From: Pseudolachnospira sp051055405
GTDB lineage: Bacteria; Bacillota; Clostridia; Lachnospirales; Lachnospiraceae
Direction of reading: 5' to 3'
Assembly (NCBI RefSeq): GCF_051055405.1
Contig: NZ_CP167068.1
Span: 682,001-746,000, forward strand
DNA length: 64,000 nucleotides
The notes beneath the pieces were generated by a model, which saw only the letters and a list, made by a program, of their open reading frames with translations, was not told where the DNA came from and searched no databases. Of this stretch, positions 43,181-52,830 are shown piece by piece (position 1 is the stretch's first letter; the number at the start of each line of letters is the position of its first letter). The translations under genes and the position numbers were made by a program.

Positions 43181-44836
43181 ATGATAGAGATTCAGGTGGC
43201 GGGAAAAAGCGTAGAGATAGCGGAAGGGACCACTTATCGAGAGTTGGCAAGGCAGTTTCAGCCTCAGTATGAGAACGATATCGTATTGGTCACAGTCAAT
43301 GGAAAACTCCAAGAGTTACATAAAACACTGGAAAAACCCTGTAGTATTGAGTTTGTGACGACAGCCCATACGGCAGGAATTCGTTCCTATGAGAGAAGCC
43401 TGGTACTTTTGATGAATAAAGCCATCTACGACGTAGTTCCGCTTGCGGATATGCAAAAGGTGACGGTAAAATTTTCTGTGACCCATGGTCTCTATGTGGA
43501 AGCGAAAGGGGCGTTTCCGGTCGACCAGGAGTTTCTGGACCGGGTTCGGGCTCGGATGGACGAGCTGATCCGGGAGGACATTCCCATTCGGAAAAACAGC
43601 ATTCATGTGGACGATGCGGTGGCTTTTTTTCGGAAGGTAAAGATGTATGATAAGGAGCGTCTGTTCCGGTATCGCAGGAGTTCCCACGTAAATATTTATC
43701 ATATCGATGGATTTGCTGATTATCATTACGGCTATATGGTGCCGTCCACCGGATATCTGAAATATTATGAGCTGAAGCTGTATCGGGAGGGGTTTGTTTT
43801 ATTGTTCCCGACCTTTCAAGATCCGAAGATAGTTCCGCCCTTTGAGCCCCAGGAAAAGCTGTTTGACACTTTGCAGAAGGCGTCCCGTTGGAGCGAACAG
43901 CTTCACGTAGACACGGTGGGCGCGGTGAACGATATGATTTCCAGCGGAAAAATTCAGGAATTGGTGCTGATCGCCGAGGCCAGGCAGGAAAAAGAGATCT
44001 CGGAGATCGCGTCGATGATCGCAGGGCAGCCCCATGTGAAGTTTGTGATGATTGCCGGACCGTCCTCCTCAGGAAAAACCAGCTTTTCCCATCGGCTTTC
44101 GATTCAGCTGAGAGCCCATGGCCTGACGCCTCATCCCATTGGATTGGACGACTATTTTGTAGATCGGGACCGCACGCCGCGGGACGAAAATGGTGACTAT
44201 GATTTTGAGGCACTGGAATGTGTGGATATCAAACAATTTAACGAGGATATGACGGCCCTTCTTTCCGGGCAGAAAGTGGAGATGCCAACCTTTAATTTCA
44301 AACAGGGACGGAGAGAGTACAAAGGAAATTATTTGCAGCTGGGCAGCCATGATATCCTGGTGATCGAAGGAATACATGGACTGAATGACGCTTTGTCTTA
44401 TTCTCTGCCCAAGGAAAGTAAGTTTAAGATCTATATCAGCGCCTTGACTCAGCTCAATATCGATGAGCACAACCGGATTCCGACCACAGACGGCCGTCTG
44501 ATCCGGCGAATGATCCGGGATGCTAGAACGAGGGGGAGCTCGGCGGCGGATACGATCGCCCGCTGGCCTTCGGTGCGGCGTGGGGAGGAGCGGAATATTT
44601 TCCCTTATCAGGAGACGGCGGATGTGATGTTTAACTCCGCCTTGATCTACGAGTTCTCCGTCTTGAAATCCTATGCGGAACCGCTTTTGTTTGGCATTCC
44701 CGTGGATTCTCCTCAGTACCAGGAGGCCAAGCGATTACTGAAATTCTTTGACTATTTTCTGGCGGTGGACAGTACGGCCATCCCCAACAATTCTTTGATG
44801 AAAGAATTTATCGGCGGAAGCTGCTTCCAGGTGTAA
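43181..44836 (+). CDS. TGS-domain uridine kinase-like protein
   Basis: This 551-residue protein has an N-terminal TGS domain (MIEIQVAGKSVEIAEGTTYR), a region like the second domain of threonyl-tRNA synthetase (about 60-240, with HVDDAVAFFRKV), and a C-terminal uridine kinase/phosphoribulokinase domain with Walker A GPSSSGKTS at residues 293-301 and IGLDDYFVDRDRTPRDENGD. Such proteins are known in Clostridia as nucleoside kinases; the TGS part suggests a regulatory or RNA link. AAGGAGG lies six bases before the ATG. It ends the dgt operon. Confidence 0.92.
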   Translation: MIEIQVAGKSVEIAEGTTYRELARQFQPQYENDIVLVTVNGKLQELHKTLEKPCSIEFVTTAHTAGIRSYERSLVLLMNKAIYDVVPLADMQKVTVKFSVTHGLYVEAKGAFPVDQEFLDRVRARMDELIREDIPIRKNSIHVDDAVAFFRKVKMYDKERLFRYRRSSHVNIYHIDGFADYHYGYMVPSTGYLKYYELKLYREGFVLLFPTFQDPKIVPPFEPQEKLFDTLQKASRWSEQLHVDTVGAVNDMISSGKIQELVLIAEARQEKEISEIASMIAGQPHVKFVMIAGPSSSGKTSFSHRLSIQLRAHGLTPHPIGLDDYFVDRDRTPRDENGDYDFEALECVDIKQFNEDMTALLSGQKVEMPTFNFKQGRREYKGNYLQLGSHDILVIEGIHGLNDALSYSLPKESKFKIYISALTQLNIDEHNRIPTTDGRLIRRMIRDARTRGSSAADTIARWPSVRRGEERNIFPYQETADVMFNSALIYEFSVLKSYAEPLLFGIPVDSPQYQEAKRLLKFFDYFLAVDSTAIPNNSLMKEFIGGSCFQV

Positions 44837-44847
44837 GTATTCTCTGT

Positions 44848-44873
44848 GGATAAGAGCATACATGCTTTTATCC
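44848..44873 (+). terminator. Weak terminator after the dgt operon
   Basis: A 10-bp stem (44848-44857 with 44864-44873, one G-U pair) follows the last stop codon by 11 bases, but only a poor T tract follows. Confidence 0.5.
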
Positions 44874-44954
44874 AGGAATAAAGTTTTGGGGCGGAAAGCA
44901 GGGCGATCGCTTGCTTTTTTCCGTAAAGTATGGTAAAACTGGTAGCGTGTCATT

Positions 44955-45286
44955 GAGTAGAACAGGTAATCGCGGCTGCTTTTTGCAGGTGAGGAAAGTC
45001 CGGGCTTCACAGGGCAGGATGCCGGATAACGTCCGGTGGAGGCGACTCCAAGGCCAGTGCAACAGAAATATACCGCCGGGAATTCCCGGTAAGGGTGGAA
45101 GGGCAGTGTAAGAGACTACCGCCTTCCCGGTAACGGGAGGGGCACATGTAAACCCCATCCGAAGCAAGACCAACAGGAAGCGTAAGGCGGCCCGTCTGCT
45201 TCCGGGTAGGTCGCTTGAGCCTGGCGGCGACGCCAGGCCTAGATAGATGATTACCCAACGACAGAACCCGGCTTATCGTTCTGCTC
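44955..45286 (+). ncRNA. rnpB: RNase P RNA, class A
   Basis: The catalytic RNA that trims tRNA 5' ends is recognised from its conserved blocks: GAGGAAAGTCCGGGC (about 44991), ACAGAAA, CCAACAGGAAGCG, and AGATAGATGATTACC with ACAGAACCCGGCTTAT near the end. The ends are set by helix P1: 44955-44963 pairs with 45278-45286 (one G-U). The length of 332 nt fits class A. A possible promoter, TTGCTT-17-TAAAAC, lies at 44912-44940. Confidence 0.96.
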
Positions 45287-45292
45287 ATTACC

Positions 45293-45347
45293 AAAAGGAA
45301 TGTGGTCTTTTATGGGAAATGCCCTATAAAAGACCACATTCCTTTTT
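45293..45347 (+). terminator. Long-stem terminator after rnpB
   Basis: A 24-bp stem with one bulged T (45293-45316 with 45322-45346) and a 5-base loop ends in a T run. It is unusually long for a terminator. Confidence 0.9.
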
Positions 45348-45432
45348 ATCTAAATGGGAAATGACTCATTCTTTATCGTTTCGGAGAAAAGCATATTTTG
45401 ATGGACCTTCGGCGCATAATAATTGGAATAGG

Positions 45433-45461
45433 TTGACTTCGTTAATAAGTAACGCTATAAT
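45433..45461 (+). promoter_or_regulatory. Promoter of the DUF4143 ATPase gene
   Basis: TTGACT (45433-45438), 17 bases and TATAAT (45456-45461) lie 57 bases before the ATG. Confidence 0.8.
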
Positions 45462-45517
45462 GAAATTACGGAAAAATGCAACAATTTACAAATTCTCGAA
45501 GTAAGGAGGAGACAGAA

Positions 45518-46771
45518 ATGAAAATGATCAAACGTGATTTATACTTGAATCGGCTGATAGAACGCCGGGAAAACGGTTTGATTAAAGTAATTACCGGTAT
45601 TAGAAGATGCGGAAAGTCTTATCTTTTGTTTCAGTTATATTATCAGTATCTGCTGGAATCTGGTGTAGAGCCATCCAGGATTATCCGAATTCCTCTGGAT
45701 GACGAGGATTATGAAGAATTACGTGACAGCAAACAGTTAAGTAAATACATTAAAAAGAGTATAACGGATGATGACATGTGGTATGTCTTCTTGGATGAAG
45801 TCCAGATGTGTAAAGGATTTGAGTCAGTACTCAATGGTCTGAATCGAAAAGATAATTTGGATATCTATGTGACCGGGAGCAACTCGAAATTTCTTTCTTC
45901 GGATGTATTGACGGAGTTTCGAGGGCGTGGGGACGAGGTGAGGGTTTATCCGCTTTCTTTTTCCGAATATGTTTCGGCATACCCTGGAGATAAATATGAC
46001 GCTTGGAACGATTATTATACTTATGGGGGACTTCCACTGATTCTCAGCCGAAAGACGGATGAGTTGAAATCAAGGTATCTGATTGACCTGTGTAGGGAGC
46101 TGTACCTGAAGGATATTGAAGAACGTCACAGGTTGAGGGGAGATCACGTCATAGACGCGCTGGTCAATGTGCTTGCATCCGCAGTGGGGTCTTTGACGAA
46201 TCCGACAAAATTGGCAAATACTTTTGGCAGCAATGGGATTCGCGTCAGTGATAAAACAATAGGAGTTTATATTGAATATCTGTTAGATGCCTTTTTTATC
46301 AGTAAAGCGGAACGATATGATATTAAGGGAAAAAAATATATTGCCTCCCCTTTTAAATATTATTTTACGGATGTAGGCTTGCGTAATGCTCGGCTCAATT
46401 TTCGGCAGCAGGAAGAAAACCATATTATGGAAAATATCATCTACAACGAATTATTGATCCGGGGATTTAATGTGGATGTTGGTGTTGTAGAGCATGCCGA
46501 ACGTGATGAAAATGGTAAGACTGTGCGTAAGAGGCTGGAGGTCGATTTTGTTTGTAACCGTGGCAATCAGAGGTATTATATTCAGTCCGCATTCGCCATT
46601 CCAGATAGTGAAAAAATGCGGCAGGAACAGAAGTCATTGGTGCATATTGGCGATTCCTTTAAGAAGATCATTGTGGTGAAAGATCGGATTAAATTGTGGC
46701 GTAACGAGGAAGGGATTGTGGTAATGGGAATTATGGATTTCCTTTTGAATCCCAATAGTTTGGAATGGTAA
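45518..46771 (+). CDS. AAA_14/DUF4143-family ATPase
   Basis: This 417-residue protein has an N-terminal AAA domain (Walker A GIRRCGKSY, Walker B YVFLDEVQ, sensor IYVTGSNSK) and a C-terminal DUF4143 domain with a PD-(D/E)XK-like segment (LEVDFVCNRGNQRYYIQSAF). Such ATPases are widespread accessory genes with variable copy number and no agreed function; links to defence or mobile DNA have been suggested. AAGGAGG lies eight bases before the ATG at 45518. It has its own promoter and sits alone. Confidence 0.88.
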   Translation: MKMIKRDLYLNRLIERRENGLIKVITGIRRCGKSYLLFQLYYQYLLESGVEPSRIIRIPLDDEDYEELRDSKQLSKYIKKSITDDDMWYVFLDEVQMCKGFESVLNGLNRKDNLDIYVTGSNSKFLSSDVLTEFRGRGDEVRVYPLSFSEYVSAYPGDKYDAWNDYYTYGGLPLILSRKTDELKSRYLIDLCRELYLKDIEERHRLRGDHVIDALVNVLASAVGSLTNPTKLANTFGSNGIRVSDKTIGVYIEYLLDAFFISKAERYDIKGKKYIASPFKYYFTDVGLRNARLNFRQQEENHIMENIIYNELLIRGFNVDVGVVEHAERDENGKTVRKRLEVDFVCNRGNQRYYIQSAFAIPDSEKMRQEQKSLVHIGDSFKKIIVVKDRIKLWRNEEGIVVMGIMDFLLNPNSLEW

Positions 46772-46777
46772 CTCTGT

Positions 46778-48136
46778 TTAAGAGCTTGCAATCCCCCGCT
46801 TTAACCAGTTCCCCCTCAGGTAGTAAATCAAAAAGATGATGGAAGTGGTGCTCCAGGTAATCGGATAGCAGGCGGCGACCATGCCGATGGTGTGGTGGAG
46901 TGGAAGAATCAATAACAGCCAGGCAATCCGGAGCAGGCAGACGCCAAAAACCGTGACGAGCATCGGGTATAAGGCCTCCCCAACGCCGCGGATAGCTCCG
47001 GAAAAAATTTCAACGCAGATAAAAGTGATATAAAAGGGTGTCAGCAGATGAATCAGCTGAGAGCCGCAGGCAAGCACGCCGTCGTCGTTGGTAAAAATAC
47101 GAAGAATCGCAGTTCCGCCAAAGAAAAAGAGAAAACTGACGAAAACGGCGGCGGAGGCTTCCATTCCTAGACTGATACGAACGCTTTTTTTGATGCGATC
47201 GTATTTTTTTGCGCCAAAATTTTGACCGACAAAGGTGGTGATAGCAATGCCAAAGGCCCCGCTGATCATCCAAAAAATCGCGTCCATCTTGGCGAAAGCC
47301 GCCCAGGCAGCGACCATATCGGTGCCGAAGGAATTTACGCTGCTTTGGACGATTAAGTTGGAGATCGAATAGGTGGCGGATTGAAGTCCAGCCGGAAAGC
47401 CGATCATGAGGATGCGTTTTAGCAGGCGGGGAGTCAGAGAGAGATCGCGAAAGCGGAAAGAAAACAAGCTCTTTTTTCGGACCATTTCCACCATGACAAG
47501 AACAGCGCTGATCAGCTGGGACAAAACCGTAGCGAGAGCTGCGCCGAAGATTCCCATTTCCAGGACGGGAACAAAGAGGAGGTCCAGTAAAATATTGACG
47601 ATGCAGCAGGCAATCAGAATGTACATCGGGGATTTGGAATCTCCCAGAGCTCGTAGGATACCCGTCCCCATATTGTAGAGGAAAGTTGGTATCATTCCGA
47701 GAAAATAGATGCGAATGTAGAGGAGGGCGCTGTCATAGCAGTCCGCAGGCGTTTTCATGGCGCGTAAAAGAGGACCGGAGAAACCCAGACCGATACCCAT
47801 AAAAAGAAGGCCGCCGATTAGGGAAAGGGCAACTGCCGTATGGATGGCTTTTCCTGTATCCTGTTGATTTTTTGCGCCGTAAAACTGGGAGATAATAACG
47901 GTTGCGCCGGAGGAAAGCCCCACGAAAAAGCCGACGAGAAGCTGAATCGGTTGGCTAGTGGCGCCGACAGCTGCAAGGGCTTCTTTTCCTACAAATTGTC
48001 CGACAATGACCGTATCCGCCGTATTGTAAAGTTGCTGAAAAAAGGTTCCTAAAAGAATCGGGAAAAAGAAGATCAAAAGCTGTTTCCAGATCACACCCTC
48101 TGTTAATTCGTTTATTGCAACGTGTTCCCGTTTCAT
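46778..48136 (-). CDS. MATE-family multidrug exporter
   Basis: This 452-residue protein has about twelve membrane helices in two halves and typical MATE landmarks (LLGTFFQQLYNTADTVIVGQ; GMGTGILRALGDSKSPMYIL; GIAITTFVGQNFGAKKYDRI). It would expel cationic drugs or metabolites using a Na+ or H+ gradient, which would fit the Na+-type V-ATPase in this window. AGGAGG lies before the start on the minus strand. Confidence 0.93.
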   Translation of the reverse strand: MKREHVAINELTEGVIWKQLLIFFFPILLGTFFQQLYNTADTVIVGQFVGKEALAAVGATSQPIQLLVGFFVGLSSGATVIISQFYGAKNQQDTGKAIHTAVALSLIGGLLFMGIGLGFSGPLLRAMKTPADCYDSALLYIRIYFLGMIPTFLYNMGTGILRALGDSKSPMYILIACCIVNILLDLLFVPVLEMGIFGAALATVLSQLISAVLVMVEMVRKKSLFSFRFRDLSLTPRLLKRILMIGFPAGLQSATYSISNLIVQSSVNSFGTDMVAAWAAFAKMDAIFWMISGAFGIAITTFVGQNFGAKKYDRIKKSVRISLGMEASAAVFVSFLFFFGGTAILRIFTNDDGVLACGSQLIHLLTPFYITFICVEIFSGAIRGVGEALYPMLVTVFGVCLLRIAWLLLILPLHHTIGMVAACYPITWSTTSIIFLIYYLRGNWLKRGIASS

Positions 48137-48279
48137 AGCGACGCCTCCTGTCTGTTCAGTATATACAAAAAGAGGGGAAAGCGCAAATAGATTTTCTATA
48201 AAGATTTAGGTGGCAAAAAAATGTTAAAAAAAAACTTAAAAAAATTAGGGAAAAAGAACAAAGGGGGGAGGGGAAGGGA

Positions 48280-48308
48280 TTGCATTTTTTTTTCGGCTGT
48301 GCTATAGT
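48280..48308 (+). promoter_or_regulatory. Promoter of the NlpC/P60 gene
   Basis: TTGCAT (48280-48285), 17 mostly T bases and TATAGT (48303-48308) lie 60 bases before the start. The region 48137-48279 is otherwise A-rich and holds no gene. Confidence 0.75.
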
Positions 48309-48368
48309 AAAAACAATAGTTTTTTATGAAGCCGTAAGGTAATTTGGATTTTTTCATCAGGTGACGAT

Positions 48369-50324
48369 ATGTTAAAAGATGTGAAAAAAATGCAAGGGGT
48401 ACGTGGAATCGTAGTAGGAATGGCGGCTGCGTTGACGGTGACCGGCGCAGTTCCAGTATATGCGGAAACAGAAGGGGCGGAGGACACAAATCCGGCCACT
48501 GTTTTTGAGGATACATACGGCAGTTCGGATTCTTTAGGAGCGGAGTCGTCGGATGCACCGGAGAGTTCTTCCAACGAAGCGGAAAGCACATTGCCGGAAG
48601 CATCGACGGACGGAGACGAAACGACGGAACCGGACTCAACTGGGGATGATACATCGGAAAATGATTCATCGAAAGATGAGAGTGGAGACAGTTCATCAGA
48701 AAGCGATCCATCGGGGAGTGAGACTGGAGGCAGTACGCCGGGAAGCGATGGAAGTACATCGGGGACGGAGCCCTCATCACCAGAGCCTACCACTATCTCT
48801 CCGACAGAGACGCTGCCGGCAGAGACTCCGCCGCCGTTGGAAGCTTCCACTGAGGAAAGCACTTTAGCTGCGGAATCCTCCAGTGAAGAGACTCTCCCGG
48901 AAGAGACGGTCGCGGTTAAGATTTTTACCCCAGGCGAGGAAGTTGATTTGGCAAAAGCGGAAGCGGAGCTTCCGGTAAATTTATCACCTATCCGAAAAAA
49001 GATTGCGATGGAAGCCTATTCTTTGGTAGGGCGAGTCGGATATTTCTGGGGCGGAAAATCTTTGGCACAAAACTGGGATGGACGCTGGGGCGGTATCCAG
49101 CAGGTTACCATTGAAGGGAGTAAATCCACAGGAACGTTCCGGTCTTTCGGGCTGGACTGCAGTGGTTTTGTCGCTTGGGTTTATGTCAATGCTTTTGGCA
49201 GAACCGGAGTGTTTAGCGAAGTAGGAGAGACAACGGTAAGCCAGTGGGGCAATTCCTATGAAATTGACTGGTCAGAAGTACTTCCGGGGGATCTGGTATT
49301 TCGGAGGAAACCGTCAGATGGTGGCATCAATCATGTCGGCGTAGTAGTAAAGTCGGAAAATGGCGAAGTCTGGGTTGCACACTGTGCCAGCAGTAAGAAC
49401 AATGTGGTGATTACGGACGCCAGCCGTTTTGTCTATGCGCGCCGTCCATATTTGTTGAAGGATGAATGTTCCTGTACGCGTATGATTGGAAAGGTCGTGC
49501 TCCATGACGCGTCTTGTAAAGAATACACAGGCCTGAATACAACTCCTGGCGTCGCGGATCCAAAGGCTTGGGAGAGCGCAGAGCAGTTGAAGGTAGATCT
49601 TCAGTCGCTGTTCCCGGATGCTTCTTTTGCCGGAGCGATAGCGAATGCCATTTGGGATCAGTATGCGAAGGTGCCGAGGGAAACCGCAGGACGCATTGCA
49701 CAGGAGGCCGCCGCCCAGTGTCCGGATATTTTTGATCTGGCGAGAGAAATTGAATCTCGTATGGCTGTGGAGCCGGAAAAATTTGAATTGACGGAATGGC
49801 AGGCGGAGACTTTACTGGAATTTATTCAGAAAGCGGAGCTTACGATTAATGCCAGCGGGCAGCCTTTCCGGGATGCAAGGCGGAAAGCGGAAGAGACGGG
49901 CATGGCTCTCTCTTCGGAAGTGGACGACTGGACCCCGATTCGAAATATCGAAGGAATTCAGTATCTGAGATCAGCAAGAAAGATTGATCTATCTTATAAT
50001 GAGATTTCGAGTCTGTCTCCTTTGGATTATACCCGGACAGACGCGAAAGGAAAACAGATTTATGCGTATTCCAGATATCTTCAAAATCCTCTGCTTGGAC
50101 TTTGGATGGAGGATTTGAATGGTGAGGAGCATCTGGATGGTATTTTGCGGCTGTATTTTGGCGGGGGAGTGCCAGGCAGCATGCAGTCCTATGAGACGGT
50201 GCTTTGTCTGACGGGAAATCAGATCACGGAAGCTCCGGAGGAATACCCGGGGAGACTGTTCTTGGAGGGATTCCCGGCGGAAGAGCCGGAGGTCATAGAG
50301 GAACCGGAAGTACAACAAAATTGA
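48369..50324 (+). CDS. Secreted NlpC/P60 peptidoglycan hydrolase
   Basis: This 651-residue exported protein has a signal peptide (cleavage near VPVYA-ETEG), about 150 residues of Ser/Thr/Glu/Pro-rich linker, then an NlpC/P60 cysteine-peptidase domain with Cys264 in FGLDCSGFVAW, His322 in GINHVGVVV and a polar third residue near His338 in VAHCAS. It cuts peptide stems in the wall. The C-terminal ~230 residues are helical and end with a short leucine-rich-repeat-like segment (LRSARKIDLSYNEISSLSPL), unusual for this family. No sorting signal is visible. Confidence 0.87.
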   Translation: MLKDVKKMQGVRGIVVGMAAALTVTGAVPVYAETEGAEDTNPATVFEDTYGSSDSLGAESSDAPESSSNEAESTLPEASTDGDETTEPDSTGDDTSENDSSKDESGDSSSESDPSGSETGGSTPGSDGSTSGTEPSSPEPTTISPTETLPAETPPPLEASTEESTLAAESSSEETLPEETVAVKIFTPGEEVDLAKAEAELPVNLSPIRKKIAMEAYSLVGRVGYFWGGKSLAQNWDGRWGGIQQVTIEGSKSTGTFRSFGLDCSGFVAWVYVNAFGRTGVFSEVGETTVSQWGNSYEIDWSEVLPGDLVFRRKPSDGGINHVGVVVKSENGEVWVAHCASSKNNVVITDASRFVYARRPYLLKDECSCTRMIGKVVLHDASCKEYTGLNTTPGVADPKAWESAEQLKVDLQSLFPDASFAGAIANAIWDQYAKVPRETAGRIAQEAAAQCPDIFDLAREIESRMAVEPEKFELTEWQAETLLEFIQKAELTINASGQPFRDARRKAEETGMALSSEVDDWTPIRNIEGIQYLRSARKIDLSYNEISSLSPLDYTRTDAKGKQIYAYSRYLQNPLLGLWMEDLNGEEHLDGILRLYFGGGVPGSMQSYETVLCLTGNQITEAPEEYPGRLFLEGFPAEEPEVIEEPEVQQN

Positions 50325-50354
50325 GAACATCCCCAAAGGGGAGTATCGATAGAA

Positions 50355-50381
50355 AAAAGCGCCTGGATTCAGGCGCTTTTC
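50355..50381. terminator. Terminator after the NlpC/P60 gene
   Basis: A perfect 11-bp stem (50355-50365 with 50370-50380) with a GATT loop is flanked by A on the left and T on the right. Confidence 0.9.
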
Positions 50382-50495
50382 TTCTGCATGGAATTTCAGA
50401 GAAATTTTATGCAGAAGAAAAATGATCCGCTAAGGATGCACAGGGTCTGCCCCAGCGAAGCGAGGGTACGAGCGCAAAAGGAAAGGAATAAAAAT

Positions 50496-51314
50496 ATGGC
50501 AGGTCAACAACAGACATTTACCGGAAGTGGAACGTATATTGTATCAGAGCCTTTGATGGAAGCAGTGAATATTGCGATCGCGTTGGAAAAGCCTTTGCTG
50601 CTGAAAGGAGAGCCCGGCACTGGAAAGACGATGCTGGCGCAGGCGCTTGCCGAGACATTGGGGAAACGCCTGATTGTATGGAACATTAAATCTACCACAA
50701 AAGCCCAGGAAGCGCTCTATCATTACGATACCGTGCAGAGGCTTTATGACAGTCAGTTTGGAGCGGAGGGAGTCGATGAGATTGCCCGCTATATTCATCT
50801 GGGAAAACTGGGAGAGGCTTTTCAGTCCGAGGAACAGGTGGTCCTTCTGATCGATGAGATCGATAAAGCGGACTTGGAATTCCCCAATGACTTGCTTTGG
50901 GAATTGGATCGGATGGAGTTTTTTATCCCGGAGACAAGGGAGACGGTGCAGGCAAAGCATCGGCCGATCGTGTTGATTACTTCCAACGGGGAAAAGGATT
51001 TGCCGGACGCCTTTTTACGGCGTTGTATTTTTCACTATATTGAGTTTCCGGATCAGAAATTGATGGGGCAGATTGTAAGGTCCCACTTTCCCCAGATAGA
51101 GGAACATTTGCTGGCGGCGGCGTTGGCGGCGTTCTACCAGGTGAGAGGCCGGTCAGGACTCCAGAAAAAACCAGGAACTTCGGAACTGATCGACTGGGTA
51201 CGGGCTCTTTCCTTAAGCGGCATTCCAGCCGAGCGATTGGACGAGGCGCTGCCTTTTGCAGGCGTGTTGTTGAAGAAAAAAGAAGATTTGGCGCTGATGC
51301 AGGAGAAACGTTGA
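50496..51314 (+). CDS. MoxR-type AAA ATPase
   Basis: This 272-residue AAA+ protein has Walker A GEPGTGKTM, Walker B VVLLIDEIDKADLEF and sensor 1 PIVLITSNGEKDLPDAFLRR. MoxR ATPases help mature or activate partner proteins that carry VWA domains, and such a gene follows directly with a TGATG overlap. I set the start at ATG 50496 (AAAGGA upstream; the protein begins MAGQQQTF); the longer frame upstream is not needed. Confidence 0.92.
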   Translation: MAGQQQTFTGSGTYIVSEPLMEAVNIAIALEKPLLLKGEPGTGKTMLAQALAETLGKRLIVWNIKSTTKAQEALYHYDTVQRLYDSQFGAEGVDEIARYIHLGKLGEAFQSEEQVVLLIDEIDKADLEFPNDLLWELDRMEFFIPETRETVQAKHRPIVLITSNGEKDLPDAFLRRCIFHYIEFPDQKLMGQIVRSHFPQIEEHLLAAALAAFYQVRGRSGLQKKPGTSELIDWVRALSLSGIPAERLDEALPFAGVLLKKKEDLALMQEKR

Positions 51315-52543
51315 TGTTTACCGGATTTTTCTATTTTTTGCGTGCCGGTGGTTTTTCTGTGGGTCCAGTAGAGTGGATGACTCTGATGGAAGCCTTGGAT
51401 CGGGATTTGGTTCATTCCAGTTTGGACGCGTTTTATTGGGTCAGCCGGGCGATTCTGGTGAAATCAGAGATGGAGTACGATCAGTATGACCAGCTATTCT
51501 TGTCCTATTTTCGGGAGGTGGAAGCCTTTTCAGAAATTTCACCAGAGATGAGGGATTGGTTGGCGAATCCTCAGATGCACAAAACGCCGGAGGAAGTGGC
51601 GGAGCTTCCCTTGCCGCCGGAACGAAGCTTGGAAGAACTTTACGAGAGGCTTTCCTGGATGAGAAAGCTTCAGGATGAAGAACACAATCAGGGGAACTTT
51701 TGGATTGGCGCGGGAGGAAAGTCTAATCTTGGCCATTCTGCTGAGGAGGGTACCGGTCTGCGATTGGCCGGCTCTTCGAAAAATCATCGAGCGATTGGAA
51801 GCTGCGGAGAACGGAAATTTCAGGATTTTCGTAAAAACACGGTGATCACCAGTCGTCAATTTCAGCTGGCTCTCCGGCGTTTGCGCCAGCTTTCCGAGCA
51901 GTCGAACGAAGAGCAGCGGGAATTGGACGTGGAGGAAACGACCAGGCGGACGGGAGATCATGGAGGAATTCTGACGTTAGCTTACCGGAAGCCAAGGAAG
52001 AATCAAATCGCCCTTTTGCTTTTGATGGACTGCGGCGGGTCCATGCGCCGTCACAGCATGCTTTGCAATCAACTGTTTCAGGCGGTAGACAAATCCACGC
52101 ATTTTCGGGATGTGAAGGTATATTATTTTCATAATTGTATTTATGACGAGCTGTTTCGGGAACCGAAATGCGAGGCGGATTCCGCTGTTTCGACCCAGTG
52201 GGTGCTGAATCAGTATGGGGCCGATTACCGGGTAGTGGTGGTTGGAGACGGGACCATGTCGCCGGAAGAGCTCTTTGATGTGGGCGGAAGTTATCATGGG
52301 AAATTCAATCAGGTCGCCGGTGTGGAATGGCTGCGTCGATTCCAGAAAAAGTACGCCCATATGGTCTGGATCAACCCTTCTCTTAGAGAACGGATGGGAA
52401 GAGGATTTTTGGTGGAAACGCTGTATTATTTAAAAGACATGTTTCCGACCTATCCGCTGACCTTGGAAGGGCTGGAAAATGCGATGAAGAAGCTGCTGCG
52501 AAGGCAGAGCGGAATCAGGGAAGACGGAAGTTCGAGATTATGA
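51314..52543 (+). CDS. CoxE-like VWA-domain protein
   Basis: This 409-residue cytosolic protein has a helical N-terminal part and a C-terminal von Willebrand A domain of the CoxE type, with the metal site as LLMDCGGSMRRH (D-x-G-x-S, slightly altered from D-x-S-x-S) and VVVVGDGTMSPEEL later. Together with the MoxR ATPase it forms a known two-gene chaperone-like unit; which complex it loads is unknown here. The ATG shares one base with the upstream stop codon. Confidence 0.88.
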   Translation: MFTGFFYFLRAGGFSVGPVEWMTLMEALDRDLVHSSLDAFYWVSRAILVKSEMEYDQYDQLFLSYFREVEAFSEISPEMRDWLANPQMHKTPEEVAELPLPPERSLEELYERLSWMRKLQDEEHNQGNFWIGAGGKSNLGHSAEEGTGLRLAGSSKNHRAIGSCGERKFQDFRKNTVITSRQFQLALRRLRQLSEQSNEEQRELDVEETTRRTGDHGGILTLAYRKPRKNQIALLLLMDCGGSMRRHSMLCNQLFQAVDKSTHFRDVKVYYFHNCIYDELFREPKCEADSAVSTQWVLNQYGADYRVVVVGDGTMSPEELFDVGGSYHGKFNQVAGVEWLRRFQKKYAHMVWINPSLRERMGRGFLVETLYYLKDMFPTYPLTLEGLENAMKKLLRRQSGIREDGSSRL

Positions 52544-52561
52544 AGATCCGGACGTCAAGGC

Positions 52562-52778
52562 AAGAGACCTTGGGATAAAAAGTATCGGATAGGTTGTAGG
52601 GTTTCGGAGCAAGTACTTCTAGGATTCCGATCATTTGTGAAAAGCATTCGCAAAAATAAGAAACTCGCTGCGCTCAAACAGTCTTATTTTTGCTCATAAC
52701 ACAAATTCTCGGAATCTAAGAAGTACTAACGCTCCTGCAAATACAATCTATCCGATACTTTTTATCCCAAGGTCTTTT
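52562..52778. repeat. 217-nt long inverted repeat
   Basis: The arms run 52562 to about 52650 and about 52690 to 52778 and pair over most of ~85 bp: AGACCTTGGGATAAAAAGTA with its complement at the outside, then GGAGC/GCTCC, TACTTCT/AGAAGTA, GATTCCGA/TCGGAATC, ATTTGTG/CACAAAT and AAAATAAGA/TCTTATTTT near the centre. The loop holds AACTCGCTGCGCTCAAACAG. It fills the gap between two converging genes. It may be a MITE-like element or a very long two-way terminator. Confidence 0.85.
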
Positions 52779-52830
52779 GACTGGGCGTGTCGGAATCTTT
52801 ACGAAGGCGGCGGCGCTTATAAAAGCTCGT

